Part shown: piece by piece, positions 28,481 to 37,839 of the stretch
How positions within the stretch are numbered: the first letter of the stretch is position 1
How the letters are laid out: every line of letters starts with the position of its first letter
Assembly: GCF_014863585.1 (NCBI RefSeq)
Contig: NZ_CP062253.1
Location: forward strand, 744,001-808,000
Length of the DNA stretch: 64,000 nt
Reading direction: 5' to 3'
Source: Pseudomonas gozinkensis
GTDB lineage: Bacteria > Pseudomonadota > Gammaproteobacteria > Pseudomonadales > Pseudomonadaceae
Translations under genes and position numbers: made by a program
Notes under the pieces: model-generated
Told to the model about the DNA's origin: nothing
Seen by the model: only the letters and a program-made list of their open reading frames with translations
Databases searched by the model: none

Positions 28481-29038
28481 ATGTTCCGCCGTCTCGCTTT
28501 ACTGGCCGTGGCCGCCCTGCTCAGTGCCTGCGCCGCCAACCAGGTCAATCATGACTTCGACGCCAGCCGCGACTTTGCCGCCTACCGCAGCTGGAGCTGG
28601 AAAGACCCCGCCCTGCAATACCGCCCCGATGATCCACGGATCAAGAGCGATCTGACCGAACAACGCATCCGTCAGGCCGTCGCCGACCAACTGGATCAGC
28701 GTGGCCTGCGCCCGGCCGCCTCGGGTGCCCGAGGCGATCTGAATGTGCAGACCTACCTGATCGTCGAGGACCGTCAGCAACAGGTGACCACCAACTACGG
28801 CGGCGGTTGGGGTGGTCCGTGGAATGGGTACTGGGGCGCACCGATGTACAACGAAACCCGCAACATCACCTACAAGGTGGCGACCATTCAGGTTGATCTG
28901 CTCGACGGCAAGGACGGCAAACTGGTGTGGCGCGGCAGCGACGAGCAAATGCTCAGCCGCACGCCGAACCCGGCGGATCGCAGCAATGCCATCCGCGAGA
29001 CCGTGGCGCGGATCCTGTCCAACTATCCACCGCGCTGA
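28481..29038 (+). CDS. DUF4136 lipoprotein (second of a pair)
   Basis: 185-residue lipoprotein, signal ending LLSAC (C17). It is paralogous to the preceding gene over the whole mature domain: [45 protein letters not shown] and AIRETVARILSNYPP. Its linker is short and Gly/Trp-rich (YGGGWGGPWNGYWG) instead of Gly/Tyr-rich. A strong terminator follows, so the two lipoprotein genes probably end the mazG-cmoM transcript. Confidence 0.87.
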   Translation: MFRRLALLAVAALLSACAANQVNHDFDASRDFAAYRSWSWKDPALQYRPDDPRIKSDLTEQRIRQAVADQLDQRGLRPAASGARGDLNVQTYLIVEDRQQQVTTNYGGGWGGPWNGYWGAPMYNETRNITYKVATIQVDLLDGKDGKLVWRGSDEQMLSRTPNPADRSNAIRETVARILSNYPPR

Positions 29039-29052
29039 GTCTGTTGCAAAAC

Positions 29053-29079
29053 AACGGGAGCCCATGGCTCCCGTTTTTT
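29053..29079 (+). terminator. Rho-independent terminator
   Basis: AACGGGAGCC / CAT / GGCTCCCGTT, a perfect 10-bp stem running into T5, starting 15 bases after the DUF4136 stop. Confidence 0.94.
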
Positions 29080-29187
29080 ATGGGCCGGTGAAACTGGCGC
29101 GTTGCCAGCAGTGTCGGTGCGGCGCGTCTACACTCAAATCCACCAATGGAGGTTGCGCCCGGCCGTGCGCCGGCAAAGGAGTGCGCC

Positions 29188-31185
29188 ATGTCGCGTCATC
29201 CGCAGTGCGGTGGGCCAGCCCGGCAGCGGGGGGCCATCGGCCTGATGGCGGCCGCCACGCTCAGCCTGGCGCTGGTGTTGATGCTGCTGGTGGTGGACAC
29301 CGGCCGTCTGTACATGGAACAACGCAAACTGCAGCGCCTGGTGGACACCGCCGCCCTCGAAGCCGTCAGCCGTGGCGGCAACTGCCTGCCGGGCCTCACC
29401 GCCGCCAGTTACGCGGGGCAAAGTGCAACGCGCAACGGGTTTGTCGCCGATGCCAACAACGTCCTTGTGGTCGATTGCGGAGCCCTGGTAACTGCCGCCA
29501 CCGGCCTGCGTACGTTCACGGTGAATGCCACGCAATCGGACGCGGTCAAGGTTGCGGCCAATCGCACGGTGACCAGCAGTTTCGCCGGCGGTGTGCAGGC
29601 GCTGTTCAGTGGCACTCCGGTCCGTCTCAACACCGTGCTTTACGCTTCGGCAGTGGCGGCCAAACCCAAGCCGACCGTCGCTCAATTGAACATCCGCAGT
29701 AACCTGGCCAGCATCGACACCGCGCAATCGAACATCCTCAATCCGCTGTTTTCCGGGCTGCTCGGTGGTAACGTCAATCTGACCGCCCTGGGCTGGACCG
29801 GCCTGCTCAACACCGACATCAACCTGCTCAGCTACCTGAATCAACTGGCGATCAACCTCAACGTCGCCGCCGGCAATTACACCCAGTTGCTCAACACCCA
29901 GGCCACGGTGACCCAATTGATCCAGGCCGCGATTACGGCGGTGCAGCTCAACGGCGCCACCGCTGAAGTGATTACTGCGCTGGGCCAGCTGCAAGTGGCG
30001 GCGATCAATGCCGCGCCGGTAAAGCTCGGCGACATCCTGCAATTGCAGACCGGCACCACGGCCGCCGGGCTGGATGCCAATCTGCAGTTGCTGCAACTGG
30101 TCCAGGGCGTGATTCAACTGGCCAACAGCAAGAGTGCGGTGGCCGCGACCCTGCCGATCAGCGTGTTGGGACTGGCGAATGTCACGGTGCGGGTCAAGGT
30201 CATCGAGCCGCCACAGTTTTCCGCCATCGGTGATCCGGCGCTGGCCAAGGCCAATCCCACCGGGCCGAACCGGATTTATGTACGTACCGCGCAGATTCGC
30301 ACACTGCTTTCAGTGAATCTGCCGGTGCTGTCCGGGGTGACCGGGTTGGCCAATGCGGTACTCGGGCTGGTTGGTACGCTGACACCGACGCTCAATGCAC
30401 TGTTGAGCCTCAATCTGGTCGCCACACTGAATTCGGTCGGCTGCCTGCTCGGGGCCGGTTGTGAGCAACTGGACCCGCAGCTGTTGCCCTCGCCGCAAAT
30501 CGACATCAGCCTGGATGCCGGCGGCGCCATCAGTTACGTCACCGACTACAGTTGCCCGACCGGCAACACCGGCACCAAAAGCCTGACGGCCCGCACCACC
30601 ACCTCGATTGCCGACCTCAAGCTGGGCAAGATCGACCCGACCAACGCGTTTTCATCCTCTGCCGAACCCACGGTCACACCGTTGCCGCTGGTGGATCTGG
30701 GCACGGTGACCTGTCACAAGATCTTGGGGATCGGCAGCTGTGACCCGAGCACTCACGTGCCATACGGCGCCGGCGGCATCGCGATCATGGTCAACACCAG
30801 CGTGGCGCAGAACACCCAGAACCTGGTGTTTTCCAGCGGCAATCCGTTCGCCACACCGCCCAACCTGAAACTGCCGCCGAGCGTGATTGCCGCCGCGCCC
30901 TCAAGCAACATCGTCAACAGCCTGGCAAGCACCCTGGCCGGGATCAATCTGATCGTCTACAAACCACAGGGCAGCAACCCGTTGGGGGCAATCGTCACTG
31001 GCGTCGCCAGTTTGATCAGCGATGTCACGACGATCCTGCAACCGCTGATCACCAACCTGGTGAGTCCGCTGCTGGATCCGCTGCTCAACAATTTGCTCAA
31101 AGGGCTGGGGATCAACCTGATGGACGTCGACGTCGGCGCCAACATGACCTGCGGCCAGACCGGCAAGGCCTATCTGGTGATCTAG
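29188..31185 (+). CDS. tadG: Tad pilus assembly protein TadG
   Basis: 665 residues from the ATG at 29188 with AAAGGAG ahead. The N-terminal TadE/G-like hydrophobic segment follows QRGAIGLMAA (IGLMAAATLSLALVLMLLVV, about 18-37), then MEQRKLQRLVDTAALEAVSR, the typical Flp_N/TadG start. The large periplasmic part is rich in Leu/Asn/Gly repeats (NILNPLFSGLLGGNVNLTAL; LLDPLLNNLLKGLGINLMDV) and contains several Cys. TadG is needed for Flp pilus assembly. Here it is at the outer end of the locus, convergent with pprA, and the stops share a CTAG at 31182-31185. Confidence 0.88.
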   Translation: MSRHPQCGGPARQRGAIGLMAAATLSLALVLMLLVVDTGRLYMEQRKLQRLVDTAALEAVSRGGNCLPGLTAASYAGQSATRNGFVADANNVLVVDCGALVTAATGLRTFTVNATQSDAVKVAANRTVTSSFAGGVQALFSGTPVRLNTVLYASAVAAKPKPTVAQLNIRSNLASIDTAQSNILNPLFSGLLGGNVNLTALGWTGLLNTDINLLSYLNQLAINLNVAAGNYTQLLNTQATVTQLIQAAITAVQLNGATAEVITALGQLQVAAINAAPVKLGDILQLQTGTTAAGLDANLQLLQLVQGVIQLANSKSAVAATLPISVLGLANVTVRVKVIEPPQFSAIGDPALAKANPTGPNRIYVRTAQIRTLLSVNLPVLSGVTGLANAVLGLVGTLTPTLNALLSLNLVATLNSVGCLLGAGCEQLDPQLLPSPQIDISLDAGGAISYVTDYSCPTGNTGTKSLTARTTTSIADLKLGKIDPTNAFSSSAEPTVTPLPLVDLGTVTCHKILGIGSCDPSTHVPYGAGGIAIMVNTSVAQNTQNLVFSSGNPFATPPNLKLPPSVIAAAPSSNIVNSLASTLAGINLIVYKPQGSNPLGAIVTGVASLISDVTTILQPLITNLVSPLLDPLLNNLLKGLGINLMDVDVGANMTCGQTGKAYLVI

Positions 31186-33929
31186 TCGTCGGCGGCGATC
31201 GGCAATTCGATGCAGAACCGCGCACCGTCCGCCGAGTTGCGCACGCTCAAGTGACCGCCCATGTTCTCGATGATCCCGTAACTCACCGACAACCCCAGAC
31301 CGGTGCCGACCCCCACCGGTTTGGTGGTGAAGAACGGTTCGAAAATCCGCTCCAGCAGACGCGGGTCGATACCGCCGCCATTGTCCTCGACCCACAGTCG
31401 CACCTTCTGCTCGTCGCGTTCGGCGTAGATCGAAATCCACGGTTTGAACGTTGAGTCGGACTCGCGTTTGCCCAGCAGCGCATCCCGGGCGTTGACCATC
31501 AGGTTGATCAGCACCTGCTCAAGCTGATCGACATACCCGCGCACCTGAACCTCGAACGCGGTTTCACTGATGCGCAAATCCACGCCTTTGCCGCGCATGC
31601 CTTCGGCCAGCAGCGACAGCGTGCCTTCGATGGCGCTGGCCGGGTTGAACAGCTGCTGCTCGATCTCGGAGCGGCGACCGAACACCCGCATGTGATCCAC
31701 CACTTTCGCGGCGCGCTGGACCTGCGCGTCGATGCGGTTGAGTTTGTCGGTCAGGTAATCGATCTGCACATCGCCGTTGCTCAGGCGCTTCTGCACGTTG
31801 ACGATGGCCATGCGCATGACGTTCAGCGGCTGATTGATTTCGTGGGCCAGACCGGTGGCCATCTCGCCGAGGGTGGCCATTTTTGCGCTTTGCGTGAGTT
31901 GCTGCTGGGAGCGGCGGACTTCGGTGTTGTCGCGGCCAACGGCTTGTACTTCGATCAGTTTCCCGTGCTCATCGAACACGCCGCGATCCGACCACACCCA
32001 CCACGCGTGCTCGCGTCCCGGCAATTGCAGATTGATTTCCGCGGTGCTGACGGGGGATTGCGGGGTCAACTGCGCCAGGCGCTCAACGAAGGCCGCGCGC
32101 TGAACGTCGGACATCCAGCTGCCCAGATCGATGCCCGGCAGGGCTTCGGGGGTGCATTCCAGATACGTCGCCAGCGGCCGGTTGCCGAACGTCAGGATCA
32201 GGTCCGGGCGATAGCGGCAGATCATCGCCGGCGAGTCCTCGACCAGAATCCGGTAGCGTTCCTCACTCTGCTTGACCTGCTCGGCGGCCAGCGTCGCGTC
32301 GGTAACGTCCAGCCATAAACCGACGGCCTCCACCGGCAGGCCCAGGTCATTGCGCAACAACCGGGCTTCATCGAGCAGCCAGTGGTAATTGCCGTGAATG
32401 TCGCGCAGGCGATAGCGGGCGCGCACCGAGCCTTCGCGCAGCAGTTGCCGGGTGCGCTCGAAATACAGGGCCCGGTCATCCGGGTGAATCCGCTCCGCCA
32501 GCGCGCTGGCGTCGCAGTCTTCCAGGCTCCAGCCCAGCAGCGGTTGCAGGCTGGCGCTGAAAAACGCCGGCAGCAAGGCGCCTTCGACGTAGTGCTGGAC
32601 GTAAATCACCGCCGGCGAACTGGCGATCAGGTTGTCCAGCCGCGCATGGGCGGCGGCGGCCAGTTGCTGTTGGTTCTTGATGTCGCTGATGTCGAGCATG
32701 AAGCCCACCAGCCGTCGATGCTCGCCGGTGCCGGTGACCTGCCCCTGAAGGCGATACCACGTCGGATTCTGGCTGGCATCGTGAGGATGCAGGCGCACGC
32801 ACAGGTCGAGGATTTCCCCGTGCAGTTGCAAGGCTTGCAGGCGGCTGCGGACTTCTTCGCGATCGGCGGGATGGATCAGCGTCAGCCAGGTGTCGAGCAT
32901 CAGAGTCGTGCTGTCCTGTTGCAGAGTGGCGGCCAGCGTCGGGGCCAGTTGAATCTGCTCGCTGCTGCTGATTTCCCACCAGCCTGTGCCGAGCAGCGTC
33001 TGCAACGACTCCAGCCGTTCCAGTTGCAGTTGATGCTTTTGTTCGCGCAAACGACCGAGCAGGGGGCCGGCCAGTGCGCCTGCCAACATCAGCCAGTCGC
33101 GGTCGGTCAGATAAGGCGCAGTCTTGTCCACCGCGTAAAAACCGCAGAGCAGCCACGCCATCACGCCTCGATCATCGCTATAGGGCACGGCAAAACCTTC
33201 GGCATTGCCGAACAGGCCCTGGACCCGCGAGTGTTCGTACTGGCCGTAATGCGCACCCAGGCGCTGCGGGCCAATGCCATTGAGACTGTCGAGCGGCGTG
33301 CCCAGACGCTGGCTGTCGTGCCACAGCGCCGGTGCGTCATGGGCGTGGAATTGCTGATGGATCTGCCAGCCCTGTTCCTGTTCATCGAGCAGGGCGAGTG
33401 CCAGGCACGGAATCTGCCAACGCTGGGCGATGACCTGCAATTGTTCGCTGACAAGCATCGGCAACCGGCCAAGGCTGCAGCTGCGCAACTGCTTGCTGAT
33501 CTGCTCGGCAAGCATGTGGCACGCCTCGCGCTGATGCGCTTGCTGGCGTTCGGACAACAGGTCGGCAATGTCGATCAGTTGCAGCAGCCAGCCATTGCCC
33601 AGCGGCTGGACCCAGCCGCGCAGGTGCAAGGTCTGGTCGCCCAGGGCGGGGAAGTCCAGGTCCAGCAGTTGGCCTTGCCAGTCCTGCGGCCGGCCCTCGA
33701 TGGCCAGCGTGCTGCGCGCCAGCAGGTAGTCGTGCAACGGCAACGGATTTTCGCGAGGCGTCTGTTGTGCCAGCAGCAGGCGCAGCGGGCCGGCCACTTG
33801 CAACACGCCGCCTTCGCTGTCGAGGTGGATGTGCAGGCCCGTCAGCGGGGTGCCGAGCATGTCCGGCATATCGCTGGCGACCATGCTCCGCTTCAGCAGG
33901 CGGCCGAGCAGGTTGTCACCCGGGGTCAA
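31182..33929 (-). CDS. pprA: PprA-type sensor histidine kinase
   Basis: 915-residue multi-domain kinase with no clear membrane helix. The N-terminal 330 residues include a PAS/GAF-like region ([20 protein letters not shown] to [15 protein letters not shown]), then at least three PAS-like modules (about 330-430, 440-560, 575-690; two end [12 protein letters not shown] and [12 protein letters not shown]), and a kinase core with [11 protein letters not shown] (H-box), LVNARDALL (N), VEDNGGGID and [11 protein letters not shown]. In P. aeruginosa PprA works with PprB, which controls Flp pili and biofilm adhesins. Its start overlaps the tadF stop (ATGA). Confidence 0.88.
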   Translation of the reverse strand: MTPGDNLLGRLLKRSMVASDMPDMLGTPLTGLHIHLDSEGGVLQVAGPLRLLLAQQTPRENPLPLHDYLLARSTLAIEGRPQDWQGQLLDLDFPALGDQTLHLRGWVQPLGNGWLLQLIDIADLLSERQQAHQREACHMLAEQISKQLRSCSLGRLPMLVSEQLQVIAQRWQIPCLALALLDEQEQGWQIHQQFHAHDAPALWHDSQRLGTPLDSLNGIGPQRLGAHYGQYEHSRVQGLFGNAEGFAVPYSDDRGVMAWLLCGFYAVDKTAPYLTDRDWLMLAGALAGPLLGRLREQKHQLQLERLESLQTLLGTGWWEISSSEQIQLAPTLAATLQQDSTTLMLDTWLTLIHPADREEVRSRLQALQLHGEILDLCVRLHPHDASQNPTWYRLQGQVTGTGEHRRLVGFMLDISDIKNQQQLAAAAHARLDNLIASSPAVIYVQHYVEGALLPAFFSASLQPLLGWSLEDCDASALAERIHPDDRALYFERTRQLLREGSVRARYRLRDIHGNYHWLLDEARLLRNDLGLPVEAVGLWLDVTDATLAAEQVKQSEERYRILVEDSPAMICRYRPDLILTFGNRPLATYLECTPEALPGIDLGSWMSDVQRAAFVERLAQLTPQSPVSTAEINLQLPGREHAWWVWSDRGVFDEHGKLIEVQAVGRDNTEVRRSQQQLTQSAKMATLGEMATGLAHEINQPLNVMRMAIVNVQKRLSNGDVQIDYLTDKLNRIDAQVQRAAKVVDHMRVFGRRSEIEQQLFNPASAIEGTLSLLAEGMRGKGVDLRISETAFEVQVRGYVDQLEQVLINLMVNARDALLGKRESDSTFKPWISIYAERDEQKVRLWVEDNGGGIDPRLLERIFEPFFTTKPVGVGTGLGLSVSYGIIENMGGHLSVRNSADGARFCIELPIAADD

Positions 33930-34372
33930 AATTTCAGGCTCGAAATGGCGGTCAGGTTCGTTGGCAGGCTGGGGACAGCGCCGACACCCGGCAACACCAG
34001 AAACGGGATGACCCGATTGAGTTTGCTCACCGGGTAATTGACGCTGACGGTGAGCGTGCCCTGAGCCGCGTCATAGACGGTTGACGTGTCCGTGCCGACC
34101 ACCACGTTCAGCGATGTCGGCAGCACCGACAATTGCTGGGTCAACGCGGCATTCGCGGTGCTGACCAGCACCGTCGAATAGTTGGGAAGCGCGGGATCGA
34201 CCGCCACGGCGCGGCGGATGGCTTCGGCGGTGACCTGATTGAACGTCTGCATCAGCACAAACGGCAGGCTGTAACTGACCAGGCCATAAAACACCGCGAA
34301 AAAGATCACGAACACCAGGGCGAACTCGATCGCCACCGCACCTTTTTGCGCCTTCCGAGAGCCGGTTTTCAT
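33926..34372 (-). CDS. tadF: TadE/TadF-type pseudopilin
   Basis: 148 residues from ATG 34372; a GTG at 34396 would add 8 residues. The protein has a TadE-like pseudopilin segment, QKGAVAIEFALVFVIFFAVF, with the Glu after the processing glycine, followed by an extracytoplasmic domain. TadE/F pseudopilins are matured by the same prepilin peptidase as Flp. Order tadF-pprA on one strand and fppA-pprB on the other matches PA4294-PA4293 and PA4295-PA4296. Start choice is uncertain. Confidence 0.82.
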   Translation of the reverse strand: MKTGSRKAQKGAVAIEFALVFVIFFAVFYGLVSYSLPFVLMQTFNQVTAEAIRRAVAVDPALPNYSTVLVSTANAALTQQLSVLPTSLNVVVGTDTSTVYDAAQGTLTVSVNYPVSKLNRVIPFLVLPGVGAVPSLPTNLTAISSLKF

Positions 34373-34447
34373 CCGTGCGTCTACCCTGACAGTCACTGCG
34401 TAGTATCAGCATAGAATCATTCAGCAAAAACGGACGGTTTTTACCGG

Positions 34448-34918
34448 ATGCAAAGTCTTGTCCTTCTGATCTGGTTGACGGCGTGTGCGGCCCAGGATGC
34501 CCGGCAACGAAGGATTGCCAACGTCCTGACGCTGGGTGTCGGCACGCTGGCGCTGGTCTACCTGTTGTCTTTCGGTACCACCTGGATAGGCGCCGACGCG
34601 GGGCAGGGCGGCTGGGCCTGTGTCGTGGCGCTTGCGTTCACGCTGCCGGGGTATTTCATGGGCCGAATGGGCGCCGGCGATGTGAAATTAATGACAGCTC
34701 TTGGTCTTGCGACGGACGGCGTCTCGCTGCTGGGGATATTTATCGGAGCAGGTGCCGCGAGCGTGGTCTGGATTCTGCTGGCGCCAAGACTCTGGCTGCA
34801 TATGAGTCAAGGGCTTAGGGAACGTCTTCGATATATGGGTCCATCCATGTCAAAAAAGCTGCCATTTGCGCCGTTCGTGCTGATCGGCTTTGTGCTTGCA
34901 CTGCCTTGGATCCATTAG
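34448..34918 (+). CDS. fppA: Prepilin peptidase FppA (Flp type)
   Basis: 156-residue inner-membrane aspartyl protease of the A24A/TadV type that cleaves Flp prepilin and TadE/F pseudopilins. The two catalytic aspartates are visible: D17 in AAQDARQRRI and D78 in GAGDVKLM. The first motif reads RRIAN where many family members have RRIPN. About five helices. It lacks the N-terminal methylase domain of PilD, as expected. It precedes pprB by about 125 bases. Confidence 0.9.
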   Translation: MQSLVLLIWLTACAAQDARQRRIANVLTLGVGTLALVYLLSFGTTWIGADAGQGGWACVVALAFTLPGYFMGRMGAGDVKLMTALGLATDGVSLLGIFIGAGAASVVWILLAPRLWLHMSQGLRERLRYMGPSMSKKLPFAPFVLIGFVLALPWIH

Positions 34919-34932
34919 TCGCCGAGCGCCAC

Positions 34933-34951
34933 TAGTCTTATGTACATAGTC
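34933..34951 (+). promoter_or_regulatory. TAGTC-N9-TAGTC direct repeat upstream of pprB
   Basis: TAGTC at 34933-34937 and again at 34947-34951, 14 bases apart. The same spacing and pentamer occur in the flp/rcpC divergent region at 36657-36675. It overlaps a TATGTACATA palindrome and lies about 95-110 bases before pprB. Possible response-regulator operator (inference). Confidence 0.35.
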
Positions 34952-35043
34952 GGAAAGTGGGTCTACTTTCAAAGTAACTGGTTACACAGCCAACGGCTGA
35001 CAGTACAGGAATGGTCAGTTTTGGCCCGGGCATGGAGTGGCAC

Positions 35044-35820
35044 GTGAACAAGCTTACATCTGCGGTAAAAGTCCTCGTTGTCGATGATCAGCCTCTGATC
35101 GTCGAAGAGCTCTGTGAATTTCTCGAGAGCAGCGGCTACCGCTGTGTGCCGTGCGAGTCCAGCAAAGAGGCGATCGAGCGTTTTACGGGCGACACCGCGA
35201 TCGGGCTGGTGCTGTGCGATCTGCACATGCCGGACATGGACGGCATTCAACTGGTGCAGGAACTGCAGCGGTTGGCCGGCAAGCACCGGGCATTTGAAGC
35301 CATCATGCTCACCGGCCGCGCCGACAAGCAGGACGTGATCAAGGCCTTGCGCGCCGGGATTGCCGACTACTACCAGAAACCGGTCAATCTGGATGAATTG
35401 CTCGAAGGCCTGCAACGCCAGGAAGCGGTGCTGCAGGAACGGCAGAAAACCCTGCAACTGGGGCACCTGAATCAGAAACTTCAGGACTTGTCGTCGTCCA
35501 TCGATGATCTTTATCAGGACCTGGACAAGGTGCGTCGCGGGCCGGCGCCCGTCAGCGACGAAGCCACGCATGAGGCCGGCGAACTGGAGATCCCGGCGAT
35601 CTTCAATCAGCTGTCACCACGGCAACTGGACGTGGCGCGCCTGGTGGGCAAGGGGCAGACCAATTATCAGATTGCCTGTGAGCTGGGTATTACCGAAAAC
35701 ACGGTGAAACTCTACGTTTCGCAGGTGTTGCGCCTGACCCACATGCATAACCGCACGCAGTTGGCGCTGGCGTTATCGCCGGGCAATTCCGGTTTGCGTC
35801 AGCGGGTGACCGCACACTGA
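35044..35820 (+). CDS. pprB: Response regulator PprB (REC-LuxR)
   Basis: 258 residues from GTG 35044 (GGAG six bases ahead); ATGs at 35032 and 35011 lack a good ribosome site. Receiver with D14-D15, phospho-acceptor D59 (LVLCDLHMPDMDG) and K112 (YYQKPV), a coiled-coil-like linker (LEGLQRQEAVLQERQKTLQL), and a C-terminal LuxR helix-turn-helix LSPRQLDVARLVGKGQTNYQ. PprB in P. aeruginosa activates the Flp/Tad, CupE and BapA adhesion genes. Here it probably controls this locus, with PprA as cognate kinase. Confidence 0.9.
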   Translation: MNKLTSAVKVLVVDDQPLIVEELCEFLESSGYRCVPCESSKEAIERFTGDTAIGLVLCDLHMPDMDGIQLVQELQRLAGKHRAFEAIMLTGRADKQDVIKALRAGIADYYQKPVNLDELLEGLQRQEAVLQERQKTLQLGHLNQKLQDLSSSIDDLYQDLDKVRRGPAPVSDEATHEAGELEIPAIFNQLSPRQLDVARLVGKGQTNYQIACELGITENTVKLYVSQVLRLTHMHNRTQLALALSPGNSGLRQRVTAH

Positions 35821-35842
35821 GACAGATTGCCGGGTAAGCGCT

Positions 35843-36250
35843 TTACCCGGCATTCACCTTCGGCTTGGGAAACAGGTTGTCGAGGGTTTCCAGCAGCCGC
35901 ACGTGATAGATCGGCTTTCGGAACAGGTCCAGCACCTGCAACCGCAGCATGTCGCTCACATCCTCCATGTCCGCATGCCCCGACGTCACGATCACTGGCA
36001 GATGCTGGCGTGAGGTGTGTTCGCGCAAGCGTTTGATCAGCGACATGCCGCTTTCCTCCGGCATGCGCAGATCGGTGATCACCAGGGCGATATCGGGATG
36101 ACGGGTCAGATGATGCAGGGCGAGTTTGACCGAGGTCGCGGTATGGCAGACGAAGCCTTCACCCTCCAGCAACTCCGCCAACTCCAGCAACGCGTCCTCT
36201 TCGTCGTCAACCAGAAGCAACTGTTGGCGTGGGGAAGAAGACACGTTCAT
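35843..36250 (-). CDS. Single-domain response regulator in the Tad locus
   Basis: 135-residue stand-alone receiver with all phosphorylation residues: D15/D16 (LLLVDDEEDA), D60 (VITDLRMPEESG), T89/S90 (VIVTSG) and K112 (FRKPIYHV). No output domain. It lies 77 bases downstream of flp on the same strand and convergent with pprB. The P. aeruginosa locus has, as far as I recall, no such gene between pprB and flp. It could take phosphate from PprA or act as a phosphate sink; no partner is proven. Confidence 0.85.
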   Translation of the reverse strand: MNVSSSPRQQLLLVDDEEDALLELAELLEGEGFVCHTATSVKLALHHLTRHPDIALVITDLRMPEESGMSLIKRLREHTSRQHLPVIVTSGHADMEDVSDMLRLQVLDLFRKPIYHVRLLETLDNLFPKPKVNAG

Positions 36251-36327
36251 GGGCAGTACCTGAAAGCTGAATGGAAGACCGAGTGTAGCGGAACATCAGC
36301 AAGGTGCTGGCAGGACCGAGCTGTCGA

Positions 36328-36546
36328 TTACGGAACGGTTGGCCGGGTCTGCGTAGCGCCGCCCAGCGACACCAGAATGTTGTTGAAGATCGCCAGCATG
36401 CGATCACCCAGCGGGGTGACGAAGGTCACGACCACCACGGCGACCATGGCCACGACGATGGCGTATTCGATTGCCGAAGCACCGTCTTCACGTTTGTAGA
36501 ACAGCAGGGCTCTGGCCATTAAATAATCAACGATCATTCGAAACAT
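36328..36546 (-). CDS. flp: Flp-type pilin
   Basis: 72-residue prepilin from ATG 36546 with AAAGGAG 7 bases ahead. The Flp motif is clear: leader ending KREDG, cleavage after G22, then ASAIEY with Glu+5 and Tyr+6, followed by the hydrophobic stretch AIVVAMVAVVVVTFVTPLGD. The mature pilin is about 50 residues. Divergent from rcpC; the longer in-frame extension upstream is not coding-like. It is the structural subunit of the Tad pilus built by the adjacent genes. Confidence 0.95.
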   Translation of the reverse strand: MFRMIVDYLMARALLFYKREDGASAIEYAIVVAMVAVVVVTFVTPLGDRMLAIFNNILVSLGGATQTRPTVP

Positions 36547-36877
36547 GTGCCCACTCCTTTGCGCTCCTGGCGCCGATGTAACAGCAGCGGCAAAGCGTTC
36601 GCCGTGCCATTTGAGCATTGTCAACAAACCCCCGCCCAACAACTGTAAGAACGGATTAGTCATAAAGGATTAGTCGCTTCGTCACGCCCGATATTTCGAC
36701 TGTTAATTGGCCAAGACCCATACTTTCGTGGGTTATTTGCCTGTCAGTAATGGCGCTTTGGCTTGTTTCAGCTAGCGTGGAAATAGCGAAATAGTTGGAT
36801 GTTCACAGCTGCCTGATTGCGATGTTCCCTGGTTAGGAAGTGCGGGCTGGTAGTGCAGCAGGAAAGGGAGAGCCGTC
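36547..36877. other. Divergent flp / rcpC control region
   Basis: 331 bases without a supportable gene. It should contain the promoters of flp (leftward) and the rcpC-tadD operon (rightward). The AT-rich middle (36640-36780) holds the direct repeat described at 36653-36675. rcpC has a good GGAAAGGGAG ribosome site at the right end. Confidence 0.7.
36653..36675. promoter_or_regulatory. Direct repeat GGATTAGTC x2 between flp and rcpC
   Basis: GGATTAGTC at 36653-36661 and 36667-36675, exact 9-base copies with 14-base spacing. The TAGTC part and the spacing equal the repeat upstream of pprB, making a PprB operator a reasonable guess. No footprint data are implied. Confidence 0.4.
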
Positions 36878-37819
36878 ATGAACAGTCGTGTCACCATGGG
36901 CCTTGCAGCGGTGCTTTTACTGGGGGCCATCGTTGTCGGATATTGGGGGCTGGTGCTCAGCCGCCAACCCGCTCCGGTTGCAGAGGCGCCCGCGCCTGCG
37001 GTGGTCACCGTCGAAAAAACCGTCGCTGCCGCCGAAGACCAGACCCGCCAGCCCGTCGTCGTGCTGGTACACGACGTCCCGCCATTCACCCCCCTCACGG
37101 CCGCCGACCTGGCCGTTGAAAAACTGCTCAGCGCCCCCGCCGGCAGCCTCGGCACAATCGAACAGGCCGTGGGCCGCACGCCGTGGCGCCACCTGAGTGC
37201 CGGCACCTGGCTCAATGAAGAAAGCTTCGAAGCCGGCGGCACACTGGCACGGATGATCCACAGTGATGAGCGCGCGCTGGCGGTGTCGGTCGATGAGGTG
37301 ATCGGCGCCGCCGGGCAGTTGATCCCCGGGGATTACGTCGACGTGCTGTTGTTCCTGCGCCAGGACGCCAGCAACCCGCAGCAGTCGGCACAGATTGTGG
37401 TGCCGGCCATGCGCGTGCTGGGTGTCGGCGAACAGTACGGCCTGACCAACGACGGTCAGCCATCCGCTCCCGCCATGAGTGCCGACGACAAGATCAAACA
37501 GGACCAGCGCCGACTCACCGCGCGCACCGTGGTGCTGGCGGTGCCTGAACAATTGTTGAGTCGAATGATGCTTGCCACCCAGGTCGGCACGTTGCGCCTG
37601 GCCGTGCGCAGCAGTGAAGAGCAGCGCCTGGCCAAGTATTGGGCCGGCGAACGTCAGGCGCCGGACAAACTGGTGGCCGCCAACAGCCAGCTCTTCCAGT
37701 TCACTCAACTGGCGCTGGGGACGGCGCCGAAAGCTGCGCCCGGTGGCGACCACAGCGGTGCGATACGACCTGCGGTGGAAGTGATTCGCGGCAATCAGAC
37801 CAACCAACAAAACCCATGA
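36878..37819 (+). CDS. rcpC: Tad pilus protein RcpC/CpaB
   Basis: 313 residues: N-terminal membrane anchor (VTMGLAAVLLLGAIVVGYWG), then VVVLVHDVPPFTPLTAADLA (SAF-like domain start) and the RcpC/CpaB core with AVSVDEVIGAAGQLIPGDYV, DVLLFLRQ and RTVVLAVPEQLLSRMMLATQ. RcpC assists secretin assembly and pilus biogenesis. First gene of the rcpC-rcpA-tadZABCD run; its stop region overlaps a possible upstream start of rcpA. Confidence 0.92.
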   Translation: MNSRVTMGLAAVLLLGAIVVGYWGLVLSRQPAPVAEAPAPAVVTVEKTVAAAEDQTRQPVVVLVHDVPPFTPLTAADLAVEKLLSAPAGSLGTIEQAVGRTPWRHLSAGTWLNEESFEAGGTLARMIHSDERALAVSVDEVIGAAGQLIPGDYVDVLLFLRQDASNPQQSAQIVVPAMRVLGVGEQYGLTNDGQPSAPAMSADDKIKQDQRRLTARTVVLAVPEQLLSRMMLATQVGTLRLAVRSSEEQRLAKYWAGERQAPDKLVAANSQLFQFTQLALGTAPKAAPGGDHSGAIRPAVEVIRGNQTNQQNP

Positions 37820-37839
37820 CTGAGCAAGGATCCAAGTGC

